From a virus: 44,662 bases of DNA. The DNA is taken from positions 1-44,662 of IMG/VR virus record IMGVR_UViG_3300046692_000223; one strand, written 5' to 3'. The notes under the pieces were generated by a model that was not told the DNA's origin, searched no databases, and was given only the letters and a program-made list of their open reading frames with translations. Below, piece by piece: positions 6,481 to 13,227 of the stretch; position 1 is the stretch's first letter, and each line of letters opens with the position of its first letter. The position numbers and the translations under genes are program-made.

Positions 6481-6959
6481 GATGCGGGGCTTTCTGGTGG
6501 GGAGGGCGCCTTAGGCAGCGGCATCCAGTGAGTGAACCGGTTTTTGTGGAAGTTCGCCCCCTCGCTGCCCCAAGGGAAAGTTGGGTCTGTAGGCTTATCG
6601 TCCCACCAGATCACTTCGTGGCAGCCGTCCGCGTGTGTTGCTGTGCACGCCAGAAAACTATCTCCATCCCGAGGCGCCGACGCGATGTCCTGCCACCCCT
6701 CCACCGCATCCATCCGGGCGCGCTCGGCGAGGAGCCTAGGGTAGTCTTCAAGTGGGCACCAATCTGGAATGGGCGCGTCCTTCGAATGACCTTCAGGAAG
6801 AAGCCTTTCCGATCCCCGCGTGCCGTTGAACATGCCGTAACATTCGTATCGGCCGGCGCTGTAATATTGCCGATGCGGGCACCCACGACAGGACGTGACG
6901 ACCCTAACGACCTTCATCGTTTTAGGCGCCTCTGCCTCTACGGCCTGCGGTTCAGTCAT
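6477..6959 (-). CDS. Zinc-finger protein with DUF551-like C-terminus
   Basis: This 160-aa protein has two parts. The N-terminal half holds CRGCPH (24-29), a second Cys (CYG, about 40) and a further Cys near 68, which could form a zinc site. The C-terminal half (about 88-152) begins WQDIASAPRDG and ends FTHWMPLPKAP, the signature of the DUF551 family seen in many phages. Function is unknown. It is coupled to both neighbours by four-base overlaps. Two other proteins here carry the same domain type (10426-11367 and 12140-12418). Confidence 0.7.
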   Translation of the reverse strand: MTEPQAVEAEAPKTMKVVRVVTSCRGCPHRQYYSAGRYECYGMFNGTRGSERLLPEGHSKDAPIPDWCPLEDYPRLLAERARMDAVEGWQDIASAPRDGDSFLACTATHADGCHEVIWWDDKPTDPTFPWGSEGANFHKNRFTHWMPLPKAPSPPESPAS

Positions 6960-7263
6960 GGGAGGAGTCCTTGGGTTGGGAGACGATCGCGAGCTGCGGC
7001 TTTGCCTTGTCGGTGCCGACCCAGGAAAATCGAAGCGCGGTCCATTCAGGGTAATCGGTCGGGCGAACTTCGATCGTATACCCGCGAGCGCGCGCCATCC
7101 TGCGCATCACCTCGACGTTTTCGGTGTGCACCGGAAAGCCGCCGACGAAGCCGCAATCGATTTCCAGTGCGCCTTCGCCGTCCATCTGCTGCCAGATAGC
7201 GCCGGCCTCGAAGCCGTTTACGAACGATGCCGAGCCGTCTGGAAATGCAAAGACCAGATCCAT
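6952..7263 (-). CDS. Conserved phage protein of unknown function
   Basis: This 103-aa alpha/beta protein has the blocks FPDGSASFVNGFEAG (near the start), PVHTENVEVMRRMA (about 45-58) and YPEWTALRF (about 71-79). I recognise this pattern as a recurrent small protein of alphaproteobacterial phages, with no known role. The ATG at 7263 has GGAGG five bases upstream; a GTG one codon earlier is the alternative. The start overlaps the previous stop (TGATG). Confidence 0.68.
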   Translation of the reverse strand: MDLVFAFPDGSASFVNGFEAGAIWQQMDGEGALEIDCGFVGGFPVHTENVEVMRRMARARGYTIEVRPTDYPEWTALRFSWVGTDKAKPQLAIVSQPKDSSHD

Positions 7264-7730
7264 CACGACCTCCGATCATCCGATAGCGCGGCGCGGAGGC
7301 GGCCCATGGCGGGGTCCACATGGCCATAAAAATCGCGCGACAGGGCATCCATGTCGACGAACTCTAACTGCTCCAGCCGATTGAGCAAAAAAGTAGCCGC
7401 CTCCCGCAGCGCCACGTCGCCCCGGCTATCGGGGGATTGGAGGATTAGGGTTGCGAGCCTGTCTGGAAGGTCGCTGCCCACAATCGAGTGCCCGTCGTCA
7501 GGACTATAACGCAGCCACGGAATGGACAGCACTTGTTGTGCGAGACTTGCAATCTCACCAATCTCCCCACCCGCGTCGGTGCGGGAAAGGGCGGCGAGGA
7601 TTGCACCTGCCAGCAAGTCGCCGCGGTTAGCGAGGAATTGCACCGCCGGTAGCGCCCGCTCTTCGTCGGAAGCCTCAGCCATGAACTCGGCGATGGCGCG
7701 CTCGATAGCCACCTTAACGATATCGGTCAT
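7263..7730 (-). CDS. Acidic helical protein of unknown function
   Basis: This 155-aa protein is helical and acidic throughout. Its first 50 residues read like a short helical bundle (VKVAIERAIAEFMAEA and so on), followed by an aromatic middle and a final helical segment. I use the ATG at 7730, which has GGAG nine bases upstream and overlaps the previous stop. No family was recognised. Confidence 0.6.
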   Translation of the reverse strand: MTDIVKVAIERAIAEFMAEASDEERALPAVQFLANRGDLLAGAILAALSRTDAGGEIGEIASLAQQVLSIPWLRYSPDDGHSIVGSDLPDRLATLILQSPDSRGDVALREAATFLLNRLEQLEFVDMDALSRDFYGHVDPAMGRLRAALSDDRRS

Positions 7731-7987
7731 CGATTGGTCTCCAGGTATTGGCGGACTTGGGCGCCGAGTTCGGTGAGGTGGTATCGGTAGCAACCGGCTC
7801 GGTAGACGCGGCCGATAAGAAGTGCGTCATGATTGACCATTCTCATCTGGACGGTACTGTTGCTGGTGATCCAGCCAAGTTCGCCGGCTCTACGCTCCGT
7901 ATCGCATGCAAGAACAACGCGCCGAGCTACCGGTCCAAGGCGGCCAGCGATCCGCGCCATGTCGGCGATCCTGCTATCGGTGGTCAT
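7727..7987 (-). CDS. Small winged-helix-like protein
   Basis: This 86-aa basic protein has an N-terminal helix, a possible HTH (about 18-50) and a C-terminal block RVYRAGCYRYHLTELGAQVRQYL that reads like the wing and last helix of a winged-helix domain. It may bind DNA and regulate within the early operon, but this rests on fold impression only. It overlaps both neighbours by four bases. Confidence 0.6.
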   Translation of the reverse strand: MTTDSRIADMARIAGRLGPVARRVVLACDTERRAGELGWITSNSTVQMRMVNHDALLIGRVYRAGCYRYHLTELGAQVRQYLETNR

Positions 7988-8478
7988 TGGGACGCGTCCT
8001 TGTGTGATAAGTCTGCATGATTGATGCAGGGAAAATTCAGCCTGGCGAACTCTCTAAATGCAGCCCACGCAGATCGGTCATAGTCGTAGGCCGCGAATAT
8101 CGGGTTCGACCACGTCCGCCCCTTCTTTTCGATGCCGTCCACGCTATTGTGCGCACGATATTTTACGCCGCACTTGTAAACGCCACGAAGCCCAGTCCCG
8201 CTTCTGTGCGGTCTGTTCGCAAGGTTCTGGCTGTTCGTGGCTAGACGAATATTGCTGCGGACATTATTCAGTCCGTCACCGTCGACGTGGTCGACAACCA
8301 TCTTTCCTTTCGGGTTTAGCAGGAAGCGATGAAGATAAACGCCTTTGGTATTTCGCGCATACCACCCGCTTGCACTGGTTGCCGGGACGGCGTGCCACCG
8401 CAACGCCAGCACGCGTTCGGCGTCCTCATCTGAAACGATGGCACGTTGTCCACGCGACAATGGAACCACGGTAGGCAT
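7984..8478 (-). CDS. Free-standing HNH endonuclease with AP2-like domain
   Basis: This 164-aa protein has an HNH (HNH_3) core at about residues 47-85, including LHRFLL, DHVDGDGLNN and the NLRLATN-like NIRLATNSQN. A C-terminal AP2-type DNA-binding stretch begins GLRGVYK (about 93). Such proteins are homing-type nickases or endonucleases that spread between phages. The ATG at 8478 is preceded by GGAG. It sits in the early operon without disturbing neighbouring frames and has a slightly lower GC content, consistent with later insertion. Confidence 0.85.
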   Translation of the reverse strand: MPTVVPLSRGQRAIVSDEDAERVLALRWHAVPATSASGWYARNTKGVYLHRFLLNPKGKMVVDHVDGDGLNNVRSNIRLATNSQNLANRPHRSGTGLRGVYKCGVKYRAHNSVDGIEKKGRTWSNPIFAAYDYDRSAWAAFREFARLNFPCINHADLSHKDASQ

Positions 8479-8486
8479 AACGTCTC

Positions 8487-8699
8487 CTATTTGATCTTGA
8501 GCGGCCGATGCGGGCGCCATTCCAGCGCAAGCACGAACAATCCAAAGCCTGCGAATATTGCCAGCGAGGGCAGGGACGCGCTCTCAGCGATCCACAGCCA
8601 CGCCATGGAGACGATGACCGCAGTCAGTCCGATCATCGCCAGAACGACGCGCAGGGGCCGCAGCGCAGGGAACGGGGACACATCGACAGGCGTCAACAT
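8487..8699 (-). CDS. Two-span membrane protein
   Basis: This 70-aa protein has hydrophobic helices at about residues 15-37 and 43-60 and a short basic C-terminus. It overlaps the preceding gene (ATGTTGA). The function is unknown; early phage membrane proteins of this size can act in superinfection exclusion, which is speculation here. Confidence 0.6.
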   Translation of the reverse strand: MLTPVDVSPFPALRPLRVVLAMIGLTAVIVSMAWLWIAESASLPSLAIFAGFGLFVLALEWRPHRPLKIK

Positions 8700-8863
8700 C
8701 TGCCCAACTCCGCCTTGATCGCCTCGATGCGCAGCGGAACGCGATAGCCGCGCTCGTAGCTGTACGCCTTGCGGGCGTCGTCCAGTGCGCTGCGTGCCGC
8801 TTCATGCTCGGCGCGAAGGCTCGCTTCCCGGTCAAGCAGCGGGGTGAAGTCGAAGAGGGTCAT
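8693..8863 (-). CDS. 56-aa coiled-coil-like protein
   Basis: This short helical protein, with Leu/Ala/Glu/Arg repeats from about residue 8 to 50, probably forms a coiled coil. It starts at the ATG at 8863, overlapping the stop of the membrane protein upstream. No function was recognised. Confidence 0.55.
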   Translation of the reverse strand: MTLFDFTPLLDREASLRAEHEAARSALDDARKAYSYERGYRVPLRIEAIKAELGRC

Positions 8864-9024
8864 GCCCGGTCTCCGAATATCGCAACGGCCGTGATGGCGA
8901 CGACGATGGCGTGCCAACCGAGCGTCAGGATAAAAAGAATCTGGTCTGCTCTTGGCGTGCCGGTCACTACTCCGATGGCGCCCCCGATCAGAAAGCCGAT
9001 GCAGAAGATGCGAGAATTGCTCAT
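8860..9024 (-). CDS. 54-aa two-span membrane protein
   Basis: This short gene encodes an N-terminal membrane helix (about residues 6-21), a short polar loop (TGTPRADQ) and a second helix (about 29-50). Its start lies within the end of the 9021-9338 gene (ATGA) and its stop overlaps the next start, so it fits the operon's coupling pattern. The function is unknown. Confidence 0.6.
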   Translation of the reverse strand: MSNSRIFCIGFLIGGAIGVVTGTPRADQILFILTLGWHAIVVAITAVAIFGDRA

Positions 9025-9338
9025 TTGCCCTGCTCCCGTGCGAGGCGGGCGGCTTCGCGGAGTTTGGTGACGACTTCGGTTTGCCGGCGGCCACTCAAAT
9101 CATTCCAAGTCCAGACCTTGCGGCGCAGGAACTTGTTCATGAAGTTGCGAGCATCATCCGCCGCGACCTCGCTGCCGATCGCCTTGGACATAGCGCCAGA
9201 TGCGCACCAGCTACACGCAGCAGGATGGATCGGCGGAACATCATTTCCAACCGTGTTGCGTGCCGAGCGGCCCTGTATCCAAGCCCCTTCCGGCTCGATA
9301 AGCGCAGCCGCTTTCTCCAGCACCTCACTCACCAGCAT
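9021..9338 (-). CDS. DUF6197-like phage protein
   Basis: This 105-aa protein has an opening of the type KAAALIEPEGAWIQG and a central CSWCASGAM block, ending with WND..GRRQTEVVTKLREAA. This resembles the DUF6197-type proteins found in actinobacterial and proteobacterial genomes and phages, with no known role. Four extra N-terminal codons (ATG at 9350) are possible, but the ATG at 9338 has GGAG six bases upstream and overlaps the upstream gene less. Confidence 0.65.
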   Translation of the reverse strand: MLVSEVLEKAAALIEPEGAWIQGRSARNTVGNDVPPIHPAACSWCASGAMSKAIGSEVAADDARNFMNKFLRRKVWTWNDLSGRRQTEVVTKLREAARLAREQGK

Positions 9339-9504
9339 CATCATCTCCATAGACTGCCCACGCCAGCGCTTCGAACTCGTCGGCGCTGAACAAGTCGGGA
9401 TTGCGGTAAGCCACCATCAGGGCGGCGCTCGGCTCGACTGCCCGCACATGCACCAGCGGGACCATGCAAGGCTCCGGCGAGGCGGGGTTTGTGGGGGTGT
9501 TCAT
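9325..9504 (-). CDS. 59-aa protein of unknown function
   Basis: This short ORF overlaps the RNA ligase stop (ATGA) at its start and runs into the 9021-9338 gene at its end. It is acidic, with a Pro-rich N-terminus and a helical C-terminal half (SADEFEALAWAVYGDDD). Tight coupling on both sides supports it as a real gene; the function is unknown. Confidence 0.6.
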   Translation of the reverse strand: MNTPTNPASPEPCMVPLVHVRAVEPSAALMVAYRNPDLFSADEFEALAWAVYGDDDAGE

Positions 9505-10031
9505 GGGCGCTGGCCTTTCGGCATCTCGTCGCGCTCGATCGTCTTCTTGAAGCCGACGTTGCCGGCAACGTGGAATACAACGACGCCTTCCGGGCGCATG
9601 AAGCCGGGAGCGGCTTGTGAGCCTTCATCGCGCAAGTCTGCAAGACAGATATCGACCTCTGCGATATCAAACACTCCGCGAAACAGCACCGGCACGACGT
9701 GGCAGCAGGCCGGTCGAACATCGCTCCAGCGGCCGACGTTAAAGAGCGAGAAGCGCTTTTCGCTCAGCCCGTACCGACGCTGAATGCCGGAGCCCCACCA
9801 TTCGCCGAAATGACGACCGGGGCCAAGCTCGCGCAGCTCGTCGGCATGTTCGGCGACCCAGCGCGCGAAGCCATGATTGTCGTCTTCGGGCGTGATCCAG
9901 CGGGACCGCGAACCGGCGTAGATCGTGCCGTCATCGGCGATACCGATCTGCGCGTTCGTACCGTCGATTTTCTCTGTCACGATGATCTCGCGCGACAGGC
10001 GCGGCATCTTGGGAAATTCTAGAAATTCCAT
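9501..10031 (-). CDS. RNA ligase-like nucleotidyltransferase domain protein
   Basis: This 176-aa protein has the motifs of the Rnl2-type RNA ligase superfamily: motif I KIDGTN with the adenylated Lys at residue 21, motif Ia-like GSRSRWI, motif III-like HFGEWWG, motif IV EGVVVFH and motif V KKTI. It covers only the adenylyltransferase domain and is much shorter than T4 Rnl2 (334 aa). It could seal broken RNA, for example tRNAs cut by host defence nucleases; that role is inferred. The ATG at 10031 is used because upstream residues look like antisense noise. Confidence 0.85.
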   Translation of the reverse strand: MEFLEFPKMPRLSREIIVTEKIDGTNAQIGIADDGTIYAGSRSRWITPEDDNHGFARWVAEHADELRELGPGRHFGEWWGSGIQRRYGLSEKRFSLFNVGRWSDVRPACCHVVPVLFRGVFDIAEVDICLADLRDEGSQAAPGFMRPEGVVVFHVAGNVGFKKTIERDEMPKGQRP

Positions 10032-10429
10032 CACGCAGCCTTTCCTTGATCGAAGAAATGAGTGGCCACCCGGCTCCCCCGCGACCCGAGGGCAAGAAGC
10101 GCGGGGCCGCGCAGGTCGCGCTTGACCGCCAGCAATGCGAACAGCGCTGCCTTGTGGGCGCGCTCCAGTTCGGGAATGCCGGCCTTGCGGGCGTTCACGA
10201 TGCGCTCGACGCGATCGAGAATATGCCGCTGCAATAATGGGACGGCAGAATTGGCGCTCGCGGCCACGCTGGCGCACGTGCCTACCTCAGGCATCTGCCG
10301 TCCCTCCCAATCTAACTTTGAGGTTCCAGTGGCGCGCCCCGCGCTGCGATCTACATCGTAAGCTCCTATGTTGCCGACCGTGGCCGGGTCGGTGGGGAAA
10401 ACTGCTGCGAAAGATGTCCCCGCCGTCAT
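10031..10429 (-). CDS. Small protein of unknown function, uncertain start
   Basis: The frame gives 132 aa from an ATG that overlaps the NADAR gene stop (ATGA). An internal ATG at 10294 has a much better ribosome site (GGAGGGA, eight bases) and would give 87 aa. The C-terminal part is helical and basic (QRHILDRVERIVNARKAG, then ELERAHKAALFALLAVKRDL). If the short form is right, 10295-10425 holds no gene. No family was recognised. Confidence 0.55.
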   Translation of the reverse strand: MTAGTSFAAVFPTDPATVGNIGAYDVDRSAGRATGTSKLDWEGRQMPEVGTCASVAASANSAVPLLQRHILDRVERIVNARKAGIPELERAHKAALFALLAVKRDLRGPALLALGSRGSRVATHFFDQGKAA

Positions 10430-11367
10430 GGCTTGGGCGCCTGGGGGAGGGTGCGCAGCTCGGCCCGCACTTCCATCCACAGCTTGCCGAGCATGTTCTG
10501 GCCGTCCCGGTTCGGACCCCAGCCCCAGAAGTCGTCTCGCCAGCTATTTTCGACGAGTTCGCGGTCGCCGGTAGCCAGGAGTTTGCGCATTACATATTCG
10601 TGCTGGACGGCCTTCTCGCGAAGAATTCGACGCATGAAGTCGAGCTTCACGTCGTCCCAGTCGGAGCGGCGTTGATCCTTGTTCGCCTGCGCAATCTTGA
10701 ACGCTTCGTGCGCAGACGGCGCGTTGAGGATTTCCCGCGCGATCAGCGGTGCCAGCCCAAGCCCCACGCCGTTCTTAGTGGTCGCAAACTTGAGCCAATG
10801 GTACAGCGCTTCGGAGGTGTCGAAGCGCAAGCCTTCCCACACGACCGTAAAGCTACTGAAATTCGACAGGACATAGAAATCCTGTTCGTAGAAGCAGACG
10901 CGCTCCGGCGTATCCAGACCGTGACACTCGATCCCTTCTTCCCCGGCAAGGGCGGAGGAGGAGAGGGAAAGGGCGGCGCGGGTGGAGGCGAGTGCTTCCA
11001 CCATTTTGCCAATCGCATCGCGAGACGGGTTGTTATCGCGAATGTAACCTTTGTCGGGCAGTTCGCCGACGCGCCACAGCAGCACCGACTGTACGGCATC
11101 CACCAAAGCGTGCGCCTTAGCCCTCAACGCGTTGTCGGCGGCGGGCGGTGGGGAAGCGGCGGGTGCGGGCTGGACGACGCGGTAGGCGATGATGTCGGCG
11201 CCACACTGGTCTTCGTGCAACCAGTTGCTCGCAGCCCCGCCGGGCTCGGTCCAATACCGCGCAGGTAGCGCAGAATGCTCTTTGCCGTGCCGCACTCGGA
11301 CTTGCACCAACGTCTCCGGCGCAACCGGACACTCGCCGCCATTCCAAGGGATCCAGTCCTCTTCCAT
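10426..11367 (-). CDS. DUF551-like domain fused to NADAR domain
   Basis: This 313-aa protein starts at an ATG with GAGAGAG upstream; a GTG at 11427 would add 20 residues. Residues about 5-65 (WIPWNGGECPV, then WTE, SNWLH, AYRVV) resemble the phage DUF551-type domain. Residues about 155-313 form a NADAR (YbiA/RibX-like) domain: FYVLSNFSSF, then EALYHWLKF, RREI-like, WDDVKLDFMRRIL and a GWGPNRDGQNMLGKLWMEVR end. NADAR proteins are linked to ADP-ribose chemistry and some remove ADP-ribose from guanine in DNA, reversing DarT toxins. An anti-defence role is therefore plausible but inferred. Confidence 0.85.
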   Translation of the reverse strand: MEEDWIPWNGGECPVAPETLVQVRVRHGKEHSALPARYWTEPGGAASNWLHEDQCGADIIAYRVVQPAPAASPPPAADNALRAKAHALVDAVQSVLLWRVGELPDKGYIRDNNPSRDAIGKMVEALASTRAALSLSSSALAGEEGIECHGLDTPERVCFYEQDFYVLSNFSSFTVVWEGLRFDTSEALYHWLKFATTKNGVGLGLAPLIAREILNAPSAHEAFKIAQANKDQRRSDWDDVKLDFMRRILREKAVQHEYVMRKLLATGDRELVENSWRDDFWGWGPNRDGQNMLGKLWMEVRAELRTLPQAPKP

Positions 11368-11423
11368 CTCTCTCAATCCTGTTTGGGGGTCGGGGTGGGT
11401 TGGGTTGGTGCGGGCGGCAAGCA

Positions 11424-11654
11424 TCACTGCGCGCCCATAATGGCGTCGATGACCGACTTCCTTACACGAGGCGGCATCGACAGCAGTTCATCCTGCGTCA
11501 GGTCTCCGATCTGTATGCGCTGTATAACGCTCTTCGCGTTGCCCATGACTACATCGAGCGGATCATCCCAATTGTCGCCTACCGACGATTTCCATTCGCC
11601 GTGGACGCGGACAACCTCCAAAAGCGCAACGAATATTTCAGAAAAGGCGCTCAT
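11424..11654 (-). CDS. 76-aa protein of unknown function
   Basis: This mostly helical protein starts at the ATG at 11654 behind a GGAG/GAGAG stretch. A possible C-terminal helical motif (TQDELLSMPPRVRKSVIDAI) resembles short regulatory tails, but no family was recognised. The stop touches the GTG/ATG region at the front of the NADAR gene. Confidence 0.55.
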   Translation of the reverse strand: MSAFSEIFVALLEVVRVHGEWKSSVGDNWDDPLDVVMGNAKSVIQRIQIGDLTQDELLSMPPRVRKSVIDAIMGAQ

Positions 11655-11692
11655 GCTCTCTATTCTCCATGACAGGCACGGGGGTGGGGGTG

Positions 11693-11953
11693 TTAAGCAG
11701 CCGGCTGGTTTGCGGCCCACCATTGTGCGCATGTGCTGCAGGTGTCGGTTGCCGTCGTCTTGACGCCGCATGCCGAACACCAGCTCGGCGCAGCAGCCAC
11801 GATGAACGCCTTGGCGCGCTCCATCGCCTCGTCGCGGTTCCCGGCCGTCGCGTAGATCAGCGCCAACGGTCGGCCCCGTGCGGTTGTCACCAGCACGTCG
11901 CCATTGCCCGGCTCGTCATCGAAGCGCGCCACCCAGGAACCGCCGATGCCCAT
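11693..11953 (-). CDS. Zinc-ribbon protein
   Basis: This 86-aa protein starts at the ATG in TGATG at 11953. The first 55 residues look like a small alpha/beta unit (ARFDDEPGNGDVLVTT, then ALIYATAGNRDEAMERAK). The C-terminus holds CSAC (about 63-66) and CSTC (about 76-79), a treble-clef or zinc-ribbon site. It is coupled to the 44-aa gene upstream. The function is unknown. Confidence 0.62.
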   Translation of the reverse strand: MGIGGSWVARFDDEPGNGDVLVTTARGRPLALIYATAGNRDEAMERAKAFIVAAAPSWCSACGVKTTATDTCSTCAQWWAANQPAA

Positions 11954-12087
11954 CAGCCGAAAATCACTTCGGCACGCGCGATCGGGAAATATCGACCCTG
12001 GCCGTTGCACCAGCGAAAGAAGCGGTTGCCCGTCTGCTTTACCGGAACCCTGCGGCCGTTCGGTCTGATCGAATAAAGCTCCACCAC
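11953..12087 (-). CDS. 44-aa basic protein
   Basis: This short ORF starts at a GTG behind GGAGGA (spacing 4-5). It reads as a compact beta-rich, basic peptide (VPVKQTGNRFFRWCNGQGRYF, quoted in parts) and ends FG. Its stop overlaps the next start (TGATG). The coherent composition and coupling support it; no function is known. Confidence 0.55.
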   Translation of the reverse strand: MVELYSIRPNGRRVPVKQTGNRFFRWCNGQGRYFPIARAEVIFG

Positions 12088-12106
12088 TCTTCCTCCATCC
12101 GGCTAG

Positions 12107-12124
12107 CGGGGAGGCGTCTCCCCG
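12107..12124. terminator. Perfect GC hairpin between early genes
   Basis: CGGGGAG-GCGT-CTCCCCG forms a seven-base-pair stem with a four-base loop in the 52-base gap between two leftward genes. It has no T-run on the minus strand, so it may be a processing or attenuation signal rather than a full terminator. Confidence 0.4.
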
Positions 12125-12139
12125 GTTGTGTTGTTTGGG

Positions 12140-12418
12140 TTAGGCTGCTGGAGGGGCGGGAAGCCGCATCCAGTGCGTTGGATGACTGGACTCCCACGCG
12201 TCGCCGAAATAGGCGCCGTTCGCTTCGAGTTCGGGTTCGTTGCTATCCCAGCCGTGTTTCGCAGATATGCGAGTAGCGCGCCCGACGAGCGGCAGTCCGG
12301 CAATCTGATCGGTCAGATTATCGTCCGCATCGAGCAGAAGCGCCGGCCAACAAAGCAGGGCTTCCCGAACATCGTCGGGGACCGACGCGATCGGTTGCCA
12401 TTCGCCGCACATGGTCAC
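12140..12418 (-). CDS. DUF551-like protein
   Basis: This 92-aa protein contains WQPIASVPDD at its start, an HGWDSNEPE block in the middle and HPTHWMRLPAPP at its end, matching the DUF551 pattern also seen in the 6477-6959 protein. It starts at a GTG overlapping the upstream stop (GTGA); an ATG two codons later is the alternative. The function is unknown. Confidence 0.7.
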   Translation of the reverse strand: MTMCGEWQPIASVPDDVREALLCWPALLLDADDNLTDQIAGLPLVGRATRISAKHGWDSNEPELEANGAYFGDAWESSHPTHWMRLPAPPAA

Positions 12419-12651
12419 GCCACCTTCCGATAGCTGGACCCGGGAATGGTGCGAAACTCCTCAAGAGCCTGCCACATTTCCGCGTCGGTCACGTCGATGA
12501 CCGCGCCGACATTCATCTGAGGGCACCATTTGCGGCATTCGTGCATATCTTCGACGGACTGCACATGCTCGAAGCTGACAGCCTTGGCGCGCGACCAGTA
12601 GCCGACCCACTCCAACGCAAGCTTTACGTTCGAACTGATCTCACTCGCCAC
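12415..12651 (-). CDS. First gene of the leftward early operon, unknown function
   Basis: This 78-aa protein starts at a GTG with GGGAG nine bases upstream. It lies about 40 bases downstream of the operator at 12691-12707, so it is the first gene read from the putative leftward early promoter. It is mainly helical with two Cys near the middle (ECRKWC). In lambda this place is held by N; nothing here shows an Arg-rich antiterminator, so no such function is assigned. Confidence 0.6.
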   Translation of the reverse strand: MASEISSNVKLALEWVGYWSRAKAVSFEHVQSVEDMHECRKWCPQMNVGAVIDVTDAEMWQALEEFRTIPGSSYRKVA

Positions 12652-12690
12652 CGTCTGTCTCCCGCAGCGGGGTGCTGCCTATGGGAGATA

Positions 12691-12707
12691 GTTTGCACAA
12701 CGCAAAC
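12691..12707. promoter_or_regulatory. Operator copy 1, GTTTGC-N5-GCAAAC
   Basis: Perfect 6-5-6 inverted repeat with spacer ACAAC. It is the copy nearest the leftward early operon and probably overlaps its promoter. Confidence 0.8.
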
Positions 12708-12723
12708 ATGATTGCAAGCGCTA

Positions 12724-12740
12724 GTTTGCGGAAAGCAAAC
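12724..12740. promoter_or_regulatory. Operator copy 2, GTTTGC-N5-GCAAAC
   Basis: Perfect repeat with spacer GGAAA, 33 bases from copy 1. It lies on the same helix face and suits cooperative repressor binding. Confidence 0.8.
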
Positions 12741-12807
12741 ATTGTTGGCGCGGCAATGTGGCCAATCTGGAAATCAGCGAATCAGGTCATACGGGAAACC
12801 GCTTTAT

Positions 12808-13227
12808 TCAGCGGCAGGTAGCATCCACCTGTTGGGCGAGATCGAAGTCGCCGCTCTCCAGTGCAGCGCGGCGAGCGTCGGCGCATTGACCGTTGGCGAC
12901 GTAGCGACCGACTCGCCTTCGTGTCTCGCGCTGCTCTCTGGCGCGGAGGGCGGCCCCAAGCGCACCATAGTCGGTTTGGGCAGCGGGCGCGTTCAGCCGG
13001 CTATAATCAGGCGGCGGCGGAACGGAAAGCGTGCTGCCCTGCGATACGGTGTTGCACTGGACCTGATTGCCGACACGGTAGCAGTTCGTTGTCGAGTTCT
13101 GCGATTGGGCGCTGGCCGAGCTGGATCCGAATATGGCCAACCCCGCCACAAAGGCGATGCCGATCGCGAGCATGCCGCAGCCTGGTGACGGTGTACCGTC
13201 GGCGCCTTGCGGATCGACCGCGGACAT
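12808..13227 (-). CDS. Secreted or membrane-anchored protein co-transcribed with the repressor
   Basis: This 139-aa protein overlaps the repressor stop (TGATG), so it is probably expressed in the lysogen. A hydrophobic segment at about residues 19-36, followed by SSSASA-QS, looks like a signal peptide or anchor. The mature part has paired Cys (NCYRVGNQVQC), a Pro-rich linker (VPPPPDY), an Arg-rich helix and a C-terminal helical hairpin with two Cys (GQCADARRAALESGDFDLA). It occupies the place of rexA/rexB in lambda. A lysogenic-conversion or exclusion role is inferred. I know similar sequences only as hypothetical proteins. Confidence 0.75.
   Translation of the reverse strand: MSAVDPQGADGTPSPGCGMLAIGIAFVAGLAIFGSSSASAQSQNSTTNCYRVGNQVQCNTVSQGSTLSVPPPPDYSRLNAPAAQTDYGALGAALRAREQRETRRRVGRYVANGQCADARRAALESGDFDLAQQVDATCR

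Larger units (their letters stand above)
12652..12807 (-). promoter_or_regulatory. Leftward early promoter/operator region (PL-like)
   Basis: This 156-base non-coding stretch lies between the rex-position gene and the first leftward early gene. Two copies of the 17-bp operator are spaced exactly 33 bases (about three helical turns). On the minus strand TTGCAA lies four bases before the promoter-proximal operator, the same layout as TTGCAG before the operator at cro. The exact -10 is uncertain. Confidence 0.65.

Noticed and set aside
10135-11268. 377-aa plus-strand ORF over the NADAR gene
   Set aside because: The minus frame carries the NADAR motifs; the plus frame is Arg/Pro-rich noise.
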